In this document: one piece after another, positions 32,576 to 44,709 of the stretch
Numbering within the stretch: position 1 is the first letter of the stretch
How the letters are laid out: each line of letters begins with the position of its first letter
From: Priapulus caudatus
Taxonomy: Eukaryota; Priapulida; Priapulimorpha; Priapulimorphida; Priapulidae
DNA length: 47,034 nt
Assembly: GCF_000485595.1 (NCBI RefSeq)
Contig: NW_014577179.1
Span: 291,955 to 338,988 of the forward strand
Direction: 5' to 3'
Position numbers and translations under genes: made by a program
The notes under the pieces: model-generated
What the model saw: only the letters and a program-made list of their open reading frames with translations
The model's database searches: none
What the model was told of the DNA's origin: nothing

Positions 32576-33105
32576 CTTGCATCGTAATATTTAAGGATTT
32601 TCATATACTAAAATCAACTTAGCTGTTAAATATATAAGTCCTACTAGACGATGGAATGCCTTGGTGTTAGAACATCGGGTCTACGAACATCAAAAAAGGT
32701 CTGTATCTTCTCCAACGTTGCCTGAGTATGGTGATTTACGGTTTTACCTCAATTATGGCATGGCAGCGCATATTGATTTCTGGCAGTCGAAGTGATGGTA
32801 GGGGTTTGAATCCATGTCAGATCAATTGCTTAGTGTCTGAAACATGGGTCTAAGGACAACATCACGAATGAAGTCTCTATGTGGCAAAATTACTAAGCGA
32901 AAGATATTTGATTTGTGATTTGACGCTAATAATGATGGCTCAATGTAGCCGATTATGGCAAAATGGCTACAATTGGCAAATTAGGCATCGCGGCAGTTTC
33001 TGAGTCTTTATGACGCTGTATAGTTGCCATTGTCAAATAAGACGCTTATACGTCACCTCGAGCATTTCTAGTTGCAATGAAGACACATGGGGTGGCTAGT
33101 AGACT
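31590..33105 (+). repeat. Right arm of the 3.7-kb diverged inverted repeat
   Basis: Inverse partner of 29380-30835. The spacer of about 750 bp (30836-31589) belongs to the long minus-strand copy only. Confidence 0.75.
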
Positions 33106-33600
33106 ATATGCCATACTGACTAGTCGGAGAAAGCGTCGCTGGATCTCTACAACTCCGTAGGTGCGCATCGGTACTCTTATTATACGTACTGTTGACGGTT
33201 GCTTAACACTATACGCTGTGTATGTATAGTATTTCAGCATGCTGTGCGTGTAGTATAGGGGGGGCGGGGGGGAGATGACACGGTCTCGGTAGATGGCTTT
33301 AAACGTAACATGTATAACTGAACCTATGAACTTTACGGTGGTTGTATGCGCAGGCAGGTTTGCGGCTAAACTACGAGCGTGTATAGTTCGAAGTCGTTGC
33401 TTATATTATTATAGAACTTTGGCGGATGCTTGTGCTACGCGTGGTCGTAGCTCGTATCATGTACATGTAGCTGTATGGCTGGTAGTGCTAACGTAACACG
33501 TCGCTGCGTTATTGAAGTACTGGTTTGTTCTCACAATGGCCGCTGTGTTATGAGAACACACGGCCTAGAGCTAGACCTGTTGCCTATATGTGTGTTGTGT
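33106..33600. other. Gene-free interval
   Basis: Contains a G-rich run (GGGGGGCGGGGGGG near 33259) and nothing else recognised. Confidence 0.45.
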
Positions 33601-33604
33601 ATAT

Positions 33605-33745
33605 AAGTATAATAATATATATTATATACATTATATATTATATAGTATATATATATATATACCTATATATATTATATATGTGCTGGCGTGCGTGCGTGGA
33701 GTTGCGTGCGGTGGCGTGCGTATGGGTGTGTGTGTGTGTGTGGAG
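33605..33745. repeat. TA then GCGT/GT microsatellites
   Basis: TATATA-type runs (33605-33680) followed by GCGTGCG and GTGTGTG runs. Confidence 0.85.
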
Positions 33746-34824
33746 GTAGAACTTGAGCAGGGTTTCGTTAACAACAGCCCCCGAGTAGCATCGTGGGCGC
33801 TGTCTATGTGTTCTTTCTGTCTGAATACACGCGTAGTTGCATGATGTTGAATCCCGAAGGGGCAAATTATAGTTGATTGCGGATTTACTCGGAAACCGTT
33901 GTGCATGCGCGTGGGCGAGCGGTAAGTGCATAGTTGTATGATAATCTATAACCGTTCACTAACCTTACCTGAGTCACCAAATATCAGGTGTGAATAAAAA
34001 CAATTGTTTATTCGCTCATGTTCGTATAAAGTAGTCTTGATCTTGCGCTACTTAATTTGAGAATTTCGCCGACAGGTGGCAGCATATATGCAGAGATTAC
34101 CGAATGGCAGAGTACAGTAATTGTTAGCGCTAGTTTAGACGCCGTTGGGACAATCTTGAGCAGGTGTGCAGTGTGTCTTTTGGGCAGTTATTACTTTGCG
34201 CATGTGGCTCTATGGCTTTACAACCGACTAGACTGAAAATGCGTTAGCGATTGATTGAAAACGATGTCTTCCATTTGTTACTAGAGACAGTAAAAGAGAC
34301 ACGTCGAAGTCAGGTTGACGTATTATTATAAACAAGAGATAATAAATACCTTATTATTATGGTATGTATTAGCTCTTGATATAATGTATGCGACTGGATT
34401 TTATCTGGAAGTTCCATTATTTACTCTCGATTGTATCTCTGTTCGTGCGCGTGTGTATATATATACGTATATGTACAAATATATTACATATACAAAGTGT
34501 ATATTTTTCGGCTTCTTGTTTTGTATTGCCGAGAAGCTGCTGCTTATAGCTACGTAGCTAGCGTACGTACGTGACAATCATCTCGCCACTATCCGTTTTC
34601 CACTCTCCTATTTTAGAAGGTAGAGGGAGAGCTCTGTGGAGCGAGAGAGCAAGGCAAGACGATAGCGTATGTTTGTCAATCTCGTGTTTTAGAAGGTAGA
34701 GGGAGAGAGAGCGTAGCGTGTATGCGAACGTGGACATCTGCCACCGTTTGCGCTCGTATATGAGAAAACGTACGACGAAATTGCACGTGCGCGTGCTCGT
34801 GTGTATGTGCTGGTAGTAATGCGG

Positions 34825-35540
34825 CGGTGTGCGCGCGTGCGTACACGCGTACATACGTGTGTGCGTACACGCGTACGTACGCGCGTGCGTACACGCGTAC
34901 GTACGTGCGTGCGTACACGCGTACATACGTGCGTGCGTACACGCGTACATACGTGCGTGCGTACACGCGTACATACGTGCGTGCGTACGTGTGTGCGTAC
35001 ACGGGTACGTACGTGCGTGCGTACACGCGTACATACGCGCGTGCGTACACGCGTATATGCGTGCGTGCGTACACGCGTACATACGTGCGTGCGCACACGC
35101 GTACATACGTGCGTGCGTACACACGTATATGTGTGCGTGCGTACAGGTGTACACGCGTACCTACATGTGTGCGTACACGCGTACATACGTGCGTGCGTAC
35201 ACGCGTACATACGTGCGTGCATACACGCGTACATACGTGCGTGCGTACACGCGTACATACGTGCGTGCATACACGCGTACATACGTGCGTGCGTACACGC
35301 GTACATACGTGCGTGCTTACACGCGTACATACGTGCGTGCGTACACGTACATGCGTGCGTGCGTACAGGTGTATACGCGTACCTACGTGTGTGCGTACAC
35401 GCGTACATACGGGCGGGCATACACGCGTACATACGTGCGTGCGTGCGTACGTGCATACATACGTGCGTACACGCGTACCTACATGTGTGCGTACACGCGT
35501 ACATACGTGCGTGCGTGCGTACACGCCTGCGTGCGTGCAG
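34825..35540. repeat. 24-bp tandem array, copy 1 (about 30 units)
   Basis: The unit is GTGCGTGCGTAC followed by ACGCGTACATAC. The consensus alternates purine and pyrimidine at all 24 positions, and most unit variants are transitions that keep this. Interruptions are few (ACCTAC, AGGTGT, CGGGTA, GGGCGGGC). Six frames remain open over hundreds of codons as a consequence. Confidence 0.95.
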
Positions 35541-35544
35541 TTAA

Positions 35545-36345
35545 TTTCAGCGGCATAAGATGAGATCTAAATCGGCAGCTGATACAGCTTCATCGTGAAA
35601 ACTTGCAGCGCCGACATTTCGTCGACCTTGGCTCGCTCTGTCAGCGCTGGCGTCATCATTAATTATGATTATATCAAAAATCGTAAATGTTGAAAATCGG
35701 AAAATGTTTTTAATGTGCAATCGGACGGAAATATAATCGTGGTAAAGGCATTGATCACTCTTATATTACGCGCCACACACACATCGAATTACGGCTCACG
35801 TTGTTTAACTCGTGAACAACTGCGAACTTTATTTCTCCGCTCATGCATGCATGTGCGGATGCTGCTGCAGAAACGGTAACACCATAAGAGTTCCTCGCTA
35901 ATTTTCGACCGCACTAATTGCGCATGAAGTAAATTAACGCTGTGTTCGCTGCGTGGTAGAAAGCTTATAAATTGATAGTTCGTTATTATTCCCTAGAGAG
36001 GGCTCTGACTGTCATCTTCCGCGTGTCAAGTGCAAACAGTAGTCAATAGTATTATAGAAAGTACACGATGGTTATATAACGAAATCTCCATTAGGCGACA
36101 CGTTCCGGGTTTTACTAGTTTGATAGTCGATGCAAATTTTTATGCTAGAGATTCGACTGTTTTTGTCTTTTTAATCGGGACACGCACACGCGTGCGCTGA
36201 CGCACACATCCGGTAGATAGAAAACGTAAAGGTTAAAAGGTTGCTTTTATGAAACGTCTTTACGGCTTTTAGTCATTCGTGTGTGAATCGGGATGGCGAT
36301 TCATGCAACATTTGTGTTGGAATATTCGAAACCTGGACGTTCGTG
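35545..36345. other. Gene-free unique spacer between two 24-bp arrays (copy 1)
   Basis: AT-balanced sequence with no recognised gene. Repeated at 39198-39998 in the second copy. Confidence 0.5.
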
Positions 36346-36349
36346 GCAA

Positions 36350-36652
36350 TGTGCGCGTGTGCGTGCGTGGGTAAGTGAGCGTGAGCGTGCGTGGGTAAGC
36401 GCGTGTGTGCGTGCATGAGTAAGTGCACGTGGGCGTGCGTGGGTAAGCGCGTGTGTACGTGCATGGGTAAGTGCGCGTGTGCGTGCGTGGGTAAGTGTGT
36501 GCATGCGTGCGTGGTTATGTGCGCATGTGCGTGCGTGGGTAAGTGCGCGTGTGCGTGCGTGGGTAAGTGTGTGCATGCGTGCGTGGTTATGTGCGCATGT
36601 GCGTGCGTGGGTAAGTGCGCGTGTGCGTGCGTGGGTAAGTGTGTGCATGCGT
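36350..36652. repeat. Second 24-bp minisatellite, with 72-bp higher-order period
   Basis: Units such as GTGCGCGTGTGC plus GTGCGTGGGTAA alternate with GTGTGTGCATGC plus GTGCGTGGTTAT and a GTGCGCATGTGC form. The three types cycle, so the pattern repeats every 72 bp. It runs into the N gap. Confidence 0.8.
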
Positions 36653-36662
36653 NNNNNNNNNN
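36653..36662. other. Assembly gap (10 N)
   Basis: Run of N inside GTGC-type repeats on both sides. Confidence 1.
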
Positions 36663-36664
36663 CG

Positions 36665-36689
<25 letters not shown>

Positions 36690-36696
<7 letters not shown>

Positions 36697-39600
36697 TATG
36701 GGTGTGTGTGTGTGTGTGGAGGTAGAACTTGAGCAGGGTTTCGTTAACAACAGCCCCCGAGTAGCATCGTGGGCGCTGTCTATGTGTTCTTTCTGTCTGA
36801 ATACACGCGTAGTTGCATGATGTTGAATCCCGAAGGGGCAAATTATAGTTGATTGCGGATTTACTCGGAAACCGTTGTGCATGCGCGTGGGCGAGCGGTA
36901 AGTGCATAGTTGTATGATAATCTATAACCGTTCACTAACCTTACCTGAGTCACCAAATATCAGGTGTGAATAAAAACAATTGTTTATTCGCTCATGTTCG
37001 TATAAAGTAGTCTTGATCTTGCGCTACTTAATTTGAGAATTTCGCCGACAGGTGGCAGCATATATGCAGAGATTACCGAATGGCAGAGTACAGTAATTGT
37101 TAGCGCTAGTTTAGACGCCGTTGGGACAATCTTGAGCAGGTGTGCAGTGTGTCTTTTGGGCAGTTATTACTTTGCGCATGTGGCTCTATGGCTTTACAAC
37201 CGACTAGACTGAAAATGCGTTAGCGATTGATTGAAAACGATGTCTTCCATTTGTTACTAGAGACAGTAAAAGAGACACGTCGAAGTCAGGTTGACGTATT
37301 ATTATAAACAAGAGATAATAAATACCTTATTATTATGGTATGTATTAGCTCTTGATATAATGTATGCGACTGGATTTTATCTGGAAGTTCCATTATTTAC
37401 TCTCGATTGTATCTCTGTTCGTGCGCGTGTGTATATATATACGTATATGTACAAATATATTACATATACAAAGTGTATATTTTTCGGCTTCTTGTTTTGT
37501 ATTGCCGAGAAGCTGCTGCTTATAGCTACGTAGCTAGCGTACGTACGTGACAATCATCTCGCCACTATCCGTTTTCCACTCTCCTATTTTAGAAGGTAGA
37601 GGGAGAGCTCTGTGGAGCGAGAGAGCAAGGCAAGACGATAGCGTATGTTTGTCAATCTCGTGTTTTAGAAGGTAGAGGGAGAGAGAGCGTAGCGTGTATG
37701 CGAACGTGGACATCTGCCACCGTTTGCGCTCGTATATGAGAAAACGTACGACGAAATTGCACGTGCGCGTGCTCGTGTGTATGTGCTGGTAGTAATGCGG
37801 CGGTGTGCGCGCGTGCGTACACGCGTACATACGTGTGTGCGTACACGCGTACGTACGCGCGTGCGTACACGCGTACGTACGTGCGTGCGTACACGCGTAC
37901 ATACGTGCGTGCGTACACGCGTACATACGTGCGTGCGTACACGCGTACATACGTGCGTGCGTACGTGTGTGCGTACACGGGTACGTACGTGCGTGCGTAC
38001 ACGCGTACATACGCGCGTGCGTACACGCGTATATGCGTGCGTGCGTACACGCGTACATACGTGCGTGCGCACACGCGTACATACGTGCGTGCGTACACAC
38101 GTATATGTGTGCGTGCGTACAGGTGTACACGCGTACCTACATGTGTGCGTACACGCGTACATACGTGCGTGCGTATATGCGTGCGTGCGTACAGGTGTAT
38201 ACGCGTACCTACGTGTGTGCGTACATACGTGCGTGCGTACACGCGTACGTACGTGTGTGCGTACACGCGTACATACGTGCGTGCGTACAGGTGTACACGC
38301 GTACCTACGTGTGTGCGTACACGCGTACATACGTGCGTGCGTACACGGGTACGTACGTGCGTGCGTACACGCGTACATACGCGCGTTCGTACACGCGTAT
38401 ATGCGTGCGTGCGTACACGCGTACATACGTGCGTGCATACACGCGTACATACGTGCGTGCGTACAGGTGTACACGCGTACCTACATGTGTGCGTACACGC
38501 GTACATACGTGCGTGCGTACACGCGTACATACGTGCGTGCGTACACGCGTATATGCGTGCGTGCGTACAGGTGTACACGCGTACGTTCGTGTGTGCGTAC
38601 ACGCGTACGTTTGTGTGTGCGTACACGCGCACATACGTGTGTGCTTACACGCGTACATACGTGCGTGCGTACACGCGTACATACGTGCGTGCATACACGC
38701 GTACATACGTGCGTGCGTACACGCGTACATACGTGCGTGCATACACGCGTACATATGTGCGTGCGTACACGCGTACATACGTGCGTACATACGTGTGTGC
38801 GTACACGAATACATACGTGTGTGCTTACACGCGTACATACGTGCGTGCGTACACGCGTACATACGTGTGTGCTTACACGCGTACATACGTGCGTGCGTAC
38901 ACGCGTACATACGTGTGTGCTTACACGCGTACATACGTGCGTGCGTACACGCGTACATACATGCGTGCTTACACGCGTACATACGTGCGTGCGTACACGT
39001 ACATGCGTGCGTGCGTACAGGTGTATACGCGTACCTACGTGTGTGCGTACACGCGTACATACGGGCGGGCATACACGCGTACATACGTGCGTGCGTGCGT
39101 ACGTGCATACATACGTGCGTACACGCGTACCTACATGTGTGCGTACACGCGTACATACGTGCGTGCGTGCGTACACGCCTGCGTGCGTGCAGTTAATTTC
39201 AGCGGCATAAGATGAGATCTAAATCGGCAGCTGATACAGCTTCATCGTGAAAACTTGCAGCGCCGACATTTCGTCGACCTTGGCTCGCTCTGTCAGCGCT
39301 GGCGTCATCATTAATTATGATTATATCAAAAATCGTAAATGTTGAAAATCGGAAAATGTTTTTAATGTGCAATCGGACGGAAATATAATCGTGGTAAAGG
39401 CATTGATCACTCTTATATTACGCGCCACACACACATCGAATTACGGCTCACGTTGTTTAACTCGTGAACAACTGCGAACTTTATTTCTCCGCTCATGCAT
39501 GCATGTGCGGATGCTGCTGCAGAAACGGTAACACCATAAGAGTTCCTCGCTAATTTTCGACCGCACTAATTGCGCATGAAGTAAATTAACGCTGTGTTCG

Positions 39601-40218
39601 CTGCGTGGTAGAAAGCTTATAAATTGATAGTTCGTTATTATTCCCTAGAGAGGGCTCTGACTGTCATCTTCCGCGTGTCAAGTGCAAACAGTAGTCAATA
39701 GTATTATAGAAAGTACACGATGGTTATATAACGAAATCTCCATTAGGCGACACGTTCCGGGTTTTACTAGTTTGATAGTCGATGCAAATTTTTATGCTAG
39801 AGATTCGACTGTTTTTGTCTTTTTAATCGGGACACGCACACGCGTGCGCTGACGCACACATCCGGTAGATAGAAAACGTAAAGGTTAAAAGGTTGCTTTT
39901 ATGAAACGTCTTTACGGCTTTTAGTCATTCGTGTGTGAATCGGGATGGCGATTCATGCAACATTTGTGTTGGAATATTCGAAACCTGGACGTTCGTGGCA
40001 ATGTGCGCGTGTGCGTGCGTGGGTAAGTGAGCGTGAGCGTGCGTGGGTAAGCGCGTGTGTGCGTGCATGAGTAAGTGCACGTGGGCGTGCGTGGGTAAGC
40101 GCGTGTGTACGTGCATGGGTAAGTGCGCGTGTGCGTGCGTGGGTAAGTGTGTGCATGCGTGCGTGGTTATGTGCGCATGTGCGTGCGTGGGTAAGTGCGC
40201 GTGTGCGTGCGTGGGTAA
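36690..40218 (+). repeat. Direct duplicate, copy 2 (contig 3 start)
   Basis: Counterpart of 33714-36566. Sequence beyond 40218 is unique to contig 3, and sequence before 33714 is unique to contig 2, as expected if two overlapping contigs were not merged. Confidence 0.9.
37801..39191. repeat. 24-bp tandem array, copy 2 (about 58 units)
   Basis: Same unit as 34825-35540 but nearly twice as long. The extra block lies in the middle (after about 38160) and contains ACGTGTGTGC and GTGCTTACAC variants, some in a 48-bp rhythm. Confidence 0.95.
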
Positions 40219-40250
40219 GCGCGTGCGTGCGTGGGTAAGTGCGCGTGTGC
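40001..40250. repeat. Second 24-bp minisatellite, copy 2
   Basis: Matches 36350-36566 and then leaves the array at GTGTGCTAGCTGTGGC. Confidence 0.8.
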
Positions 40251-40334
40251 TAGCTGTGGCAATATAATCTGGGGCAAGCGGAACACGTACATCAGACGAC
40301 CTCGGTCTTGCATCGGGATATTGATTTTACCTCG

Positions 40335-40657
40335 TGTACGTGCGTGCGTTGAAGATGCGTGTGTCCGTGTGCGCGCGCGTGCTTTAGTATGTACACGCGC
40401 GTGCATGCTTTAGTATTTCTACGCCTGTGTGCGCGTGCTTGAGCGTGTATATACGCGCGTGTGTGCTTGAGCATATCATCTAAGCTTGCGCGTGTAGGCG
40501 CGTGGGTACGCGCGTGCGTGTGTATGTGTTTGTGCGTGCGTGCGTGCATACTTACGAGCTCAATTATGCATGCGGACGTGTGTATGTATGCGTATGCGTG
40601 TACGTGCGTGGATGGATAATGGATATATACGCTTGCTTGAGCATACGCACGTGCGTA

Positions 40658-40706
<49 letters not shown>

Positions 40707-40745
40707 TGCATCTGCGCGCGCGTGCGTGCGTGCGTATGTGGCTGT
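40335..40745. repeat. TG/CG-rich microsatellite tract
   Basis: Degenerate GTGCGTGCGTG with a pure GT run near 40660-40702. Cysteine/valine-rich open frames here are by-products. Confidence 0.85.
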
Positions 40746-41080
40746 GTTCATCTAAGTAAGCTAGCGCCGCTCGCTACTCACGGCCTGAATGTGGATAAAG
40801 TGGCAGCTGGCACTTGCAGGGATCTCTCTCTAGCTCCTTTTCAACATCTACTCACGCTAAAATCAATCGCGTATACCGGTTACCCGAATCAATAGCTCGT
40901 AAATTGAAAACGTTCCGCGCAGCATGCGCCGCATTTTCTCTTCGGCTGCGGGTCATTAACGAGAGTAAACAATAAATTCTGCACGAAAATGCGACAGCTA
41001 GGCGTAGAAGAATGGGAAAAAACCCACCACCCACCTATACCGATATCGAGTATAGCTTCAAAACGGGCATTGTATGAGAT
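40746..41080. other. Gene-free stretch
   Basis: No recognised gene or repeat. Confidence 0.4.
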
Positions 41081-41082
41081 AT

Positions 41083-41288
41083 ACTTCGTCGTTGTCGTCG
41101 TCATTGTCGTCGTCGTTGTCGTTGTCGTCGTCGTTGACGTCGTCGTCGTTGACGTCGGTGTCGTTGACGTCGTCGTCGTTGACGTCGTCGTCGTTGACGT
41201 CGTCGTAGTCGTCGTCGTCGTTGTTGTTGTTGTCGTTGTCGCCGCCGTCATCGTCGTTGTTGACTGCGTCGCTGTCGTCGTCGTCGTC

Positions 41289-41385
<97 letters not shown>

Positions 41386-41627
41386 TTGTTGTTGTCGTCG
41401 TTGTCGTCGTCGTCGTCGTTGACTGCGTAGCTGTCGTTGTCGTTGTCGTTGTCGTTGTTGTTGTTGTTGTCGTCGTCGACTGCGTAGCTGTCGTCATCGT
41501 TGTCGTTGTCGTCTTCGTAGTCGGCGTTGTCGTCGTCGTCGTCGTTGACGTCGTCGTCGTAGTCGGCGTTGTCGTCGTCTTTGTTGACGTCGTCGTAGTC
41601 GTCGTCGGCGTCGTTGTTGTTGTTGTT

Positions 41628-41675
<48 letters not shown>

Positions 41676-41685
41676 GTCGTCGTAA
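41083..41685. repeat. GTC/GTT trinucleotide repeat, 600 bp
   Basis: Mixed GTC and GTT triplets with a pure GTTGTC hexamer block near 41295-41380. Minus-strand frames read poly-Asp/Asn or poly-Thr, plus-strand frames poly-Val. No flanking domain or splice context supports coding. Confidence 0.9.
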
Positions 41686-41689
41686 CATG

Positions 41690-42185
41690 ATAACATGATT
41701 GTCATCTGTGCGGACGTTGTTGTAAGAGAGAATACTTCATCAGTCTGCTCTCATCATTGCGCCGCTATATATATAATCGTAGTACGAGCGCGATCGGTCG
41801 CCGAGCATACACAAACGCGTCGTCGGCCGTGTCCGCACGTCGTCCGCCGTTGTCCGAAGAGATTCAAGGACACGCGCGTGCGTTTGTCCTGGAGGATTCG
41901 CTGGCGTGGACGCTTGTTCGGGTTTACCTAAATCGACGTGTGGGGGCTTAGCTAAATTGCTCCTAAACTCGTTAAGGCTGCATTAGGTTGATGAAGAGAG
42001 TTTGTGAACCGCTGTTGGATTTGGTGCCGCCGCACATAGTTGCCGATTGCATTTCGTCTGCGATGTGCGGTCACCTCAGGGGCAACCGTCGAAAGGCCGT
42101 ACGCGCAGGCACTGAGTGCTTCATTGATTTGTTGTCCTGAATTTCGTTGTTTCTCTACTTGAAATTCTGTCGCCATAATTATCAA
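41690..42185. other. Gene-free stretch
   Basis: CpG-containing sequence with no recognised gene. Confidence 0.4.
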
Positions 42186-42187
42186 TA

Positions 42188-42190
42188 GCC

Positions 42191-42224
<34 letters not shown>

Positions 42225-42232
42225 ACACATCA

Positions 42233-42293
<61 letters not shown>

Positions 42294-42302
42294 ACACAGC
42301 AG
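42188..42302. repeat. CAG/CAA repeat
   Basis: About 35 CAG triplets with CAA and ACA interruptions. Not attached to a recognisable coding exon. Confidence 0.9.
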
Positions 42303-42477
42303 GGTGGCAGGCGTCGCGTACGCTTCCATTCCTTTCGACACCAAACAAGTTTCATTGCGCGTTTTTGCGTCACTGTGCAAAACATACGGATAACAGTCAA
42401 ACTAAACACCCTTCCCATATTACCATTTACATGCAGTATAGACTCCGAATAATTGCTTGACGCAATTTCGTACAGCA

Positions 42478-42545
42478 TTCCAGCAATAATCCAAAAACCG
42501 ACCAGCAATAATCCAAAATCCGACCAGCAATAATCCAAAAACCAA
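42478..42545. repeat. Three tandem 22-bp units
   Basis: Units of CCAGCAATAATCCAAAA followed by ACCGA, TCCGA or ACCAA. Confidence 0.85.
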
Positions 42546-42649
42546 CGACTGTCGTGCGTATAAGCGATGTCTGTGCTTATTTTAATATTCTACAACACGA
42601 ACGAACGCAGTCGGAATATAAGCCGATAGAGATATAAGCAGTGATAGCG

Positions 42650-44627
42650 TACTTGCTGGTTTCATCCCCGAAATTTAAGCCAAGGCCACCGCCGCCGCTG
42701 GCGCTTACTCGGTTAGTATGGATTTTCAATTATTATGATCACCTCCTGTTCTAAATGCAACATTGGGGTAGCGATTTTTTACGGCACGCCTTTGCCGCGT
42801 AAACCGCCGAGTGGAATGTCGAAGCCCGTGTACATTTCACCGGTGATATCTGCGCAGCGGTGACACGAACGGGGCGTGTCTACCCCGGCGCCGCATCGAA
42901 ACTGACATTGCTAACGACGTCGTTGTGTCCCCACAGACAGCGACGCGGTCCGCGGTGTTAGTAATTATTCCTGTCGGAGCTTCTCTCTCCGAAAAGGCAA
43001 GAAGAAGTCGCGCGCGCGGACCCAACACAACGCGCGGACCGAACAATCTGGCAAGATTCGATAACAACACCAGAGAGCAAACAGCCAGCGGCTAAAAGCA
43101 ACAGATTCTACGCACTTATCGGCTCCATCTATTATTCAGCCATCTCTCTTTCTCGCTCTCTCTCTCTCTCTCTCGCTCCGTCTCCGGATCGGCGTAGTAG
43201 CGGCGCGCGCGCAATGGCTTCCCAGACAAGTGTAAGATATTGATTTCGACATGCAGTCTATACTCTCTCGCCGACGATCGACAAAGGTGCAAAAGCCAAT
43301 ATAGCCGCCGCCAACCACGTATCACCTGCATCAGCAGTACGGTGACCGCTGCCCACCACCTCTCCTCCACACGCTCCACGGGACCCACGCTGCTCACTAC
43401 AACGGAGAAGCGATACCCTGGACAAACGAAGAGAAAAGTGCAGTGCTGGTGACTGCTGCGTTGAGGGTACGTAGCACGCACGCTCGATGATGCTTCGAAT
43501 TCATCGTCAGCGCCACGCACACGCACGCGTATAGTGTCTTTGCGGCGCGCACGCACGCGTATAGTGTCTATGCGGCGCAGCGCGGCGCGGCGAGCGAGCG
43601 AGCGAGCGGGCGGGCAGTCGATCGGCGGCATGCAGTGTTTGCGGACGGCGTCGCGTGAAAGCAGGTGACAGGTTGTTCCGTAGTTTCCTCCTTCAGGCGA
43701 CCGTCAGTCGTCAGTGTCAACGCGGAGTCTGCGAGTGCGCTTGCATCTCGAGTATAAGGTGATCCCCACTCCCCAGCCGTTGATCTTTCATCGTCAATAG
43801 TGTGTGCGTGTGTCTTGCGTGCGGGGGAGTGTTCGCTCCCTGCGAAATGCTGCCGATGAAACTGCAGCGGAGAGCGAGCACGGATGACCACAGCCGACGT
43901 CGTGTCACCGCACGATCGGCAGCGTCGGTGCGCTAGTGCTGCCCCCTCGCCGACGCCAAGAAAGAACGTTCTGGCGACAGCGCAGGTCGAGAAAAAAGCT
44001 GGGAGTCGAGCGGAGAGAGGAAATTGAACGCGGCCGATCCGTACTTTCCGCCCGGACGATTTTCGGGTCGATGACGCTGACGATGACGATAGTTGTGCAC
44101 TACGTCGCCGGAGCGATGCAACGTCTACCTGAGTCGATTACCGTGTATCTATCTGTGTGCGAATGCATCGATTTGATTAGCGACTAAAAGAAAATCTGCC
44201 GAAAAAATATACGAGCAAGAGAAAGAGCAAAAAAAAGAGAGAGGCGAGAGAGCGAGAAGGGAAAACCAATCCTAGCCGCCACCGAGCGACAGTGATCGTG
44301 AACACACGATTGTTTAACGGATTCGGCGAGCGTGTGTGTGGCTAGCGTTGGCTTCAGCAACGGCAGCACTCCGGACACTCGCGGCGGCGTTGAAAATGCG
44401 AACAAATTGAGCAGCGGATAACGTGCCAACGTCGTCTTCACGCTCTTCAACGTGCGCCCGCCCGTACGGACGGACGGTGGCCCGCTCACGAAGAAAGTGC
44501 TGCCCCCTTTGCGGGTTCCCGTCTGCTGTTTGCATACGGACCGGGAGGAAATACGCTCACCAAATAAGATTAGGCGACTCGAACCCCCCAGTGGAATATA
44601 CATGCAGTCAACGCCCCAGCCGCAGTG
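42650..44627 (+). promoter_or_regulatory. CpG-rich 5' region of the downstream gene (promoter and leader)
   Basis: CpG-dense sequence precedes the signal-peptide exon. It contains a TC microsatellite (43142-43176), a 30-bp tandem pair (43521-43580, core GCGTATAGTGTC) and CCAAT near 44263. The start site is unknown and part may be spliced leader exon. No open frame here has domain-like content. Confidence 0.4.
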
Positions 44628-44709
44628 ATGGCCTCGCCTAATTCAAACATGAACGCTAGCGGTAGAATTCCACTGGTGATCATCTGGCTTCTACTGTTCA
44701 CGTCTTCTG
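44628..44709 (+). CDS. First coding exon with signal peptide, protein unrecognised
   Basis: An ATG in GCAGTG-ATGG context starts a 27-codon exon. A short polar head (MASPNSNMNASGR) is followed by a hydrophobic core, IPLVIIWLLLFTSS, which is a typical secretory signal. The donor GTGAGC follows TCTTCTG, leaving phase 1, the usual phase after signal-peptide exons of secreted and type I membrane proteins. Downstream exons lie outside the window. A second ATG lies seven codons in. Confidence 0.6.

Larger units (their letters stand above)
33714..36566 (+). repeat. Direct duplicate, copy 1 (contig 2 end)
   Basis: The stretches before and after the array read the same as 36690-40218. The flanks differ by fixed offsets (2976 bp before the 24-bp array, 3652 bp after it), so the second array is 676 bp longer. 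Contig 2 runs on to 36652 in the outer minisatellite and then meets a 10-N gap. Confidence 0.9.

Noticed and set aside
34825-39191. CRISPR-like array
   Set aside because: There are no unique spacers: the units are head-to-tail and eukaryotic context is clear.
34801-39215. Open frames of 240-480 codons on both strands across the 24-bp arrays
   Set aside because: The 24-bp unit has no stop triplet in any frame, so all six frames are open. The products are eight-residue repeats of Cys/Val/Arg/Thr/His without domains.
40889-41705. Poly-Asp/Asn, poly-Thr and poly-Val proteins
   Set aside because: All are translations of one GTC/GTT trinucleotide repeat, with no flanking domain or splice sites.
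42121-42380. Poly-Ala or poly-Leu protein over the CAG tract
   Set aside because: Frame content outside the repeat has no recognisable domain; simple repeat expansion is enough.
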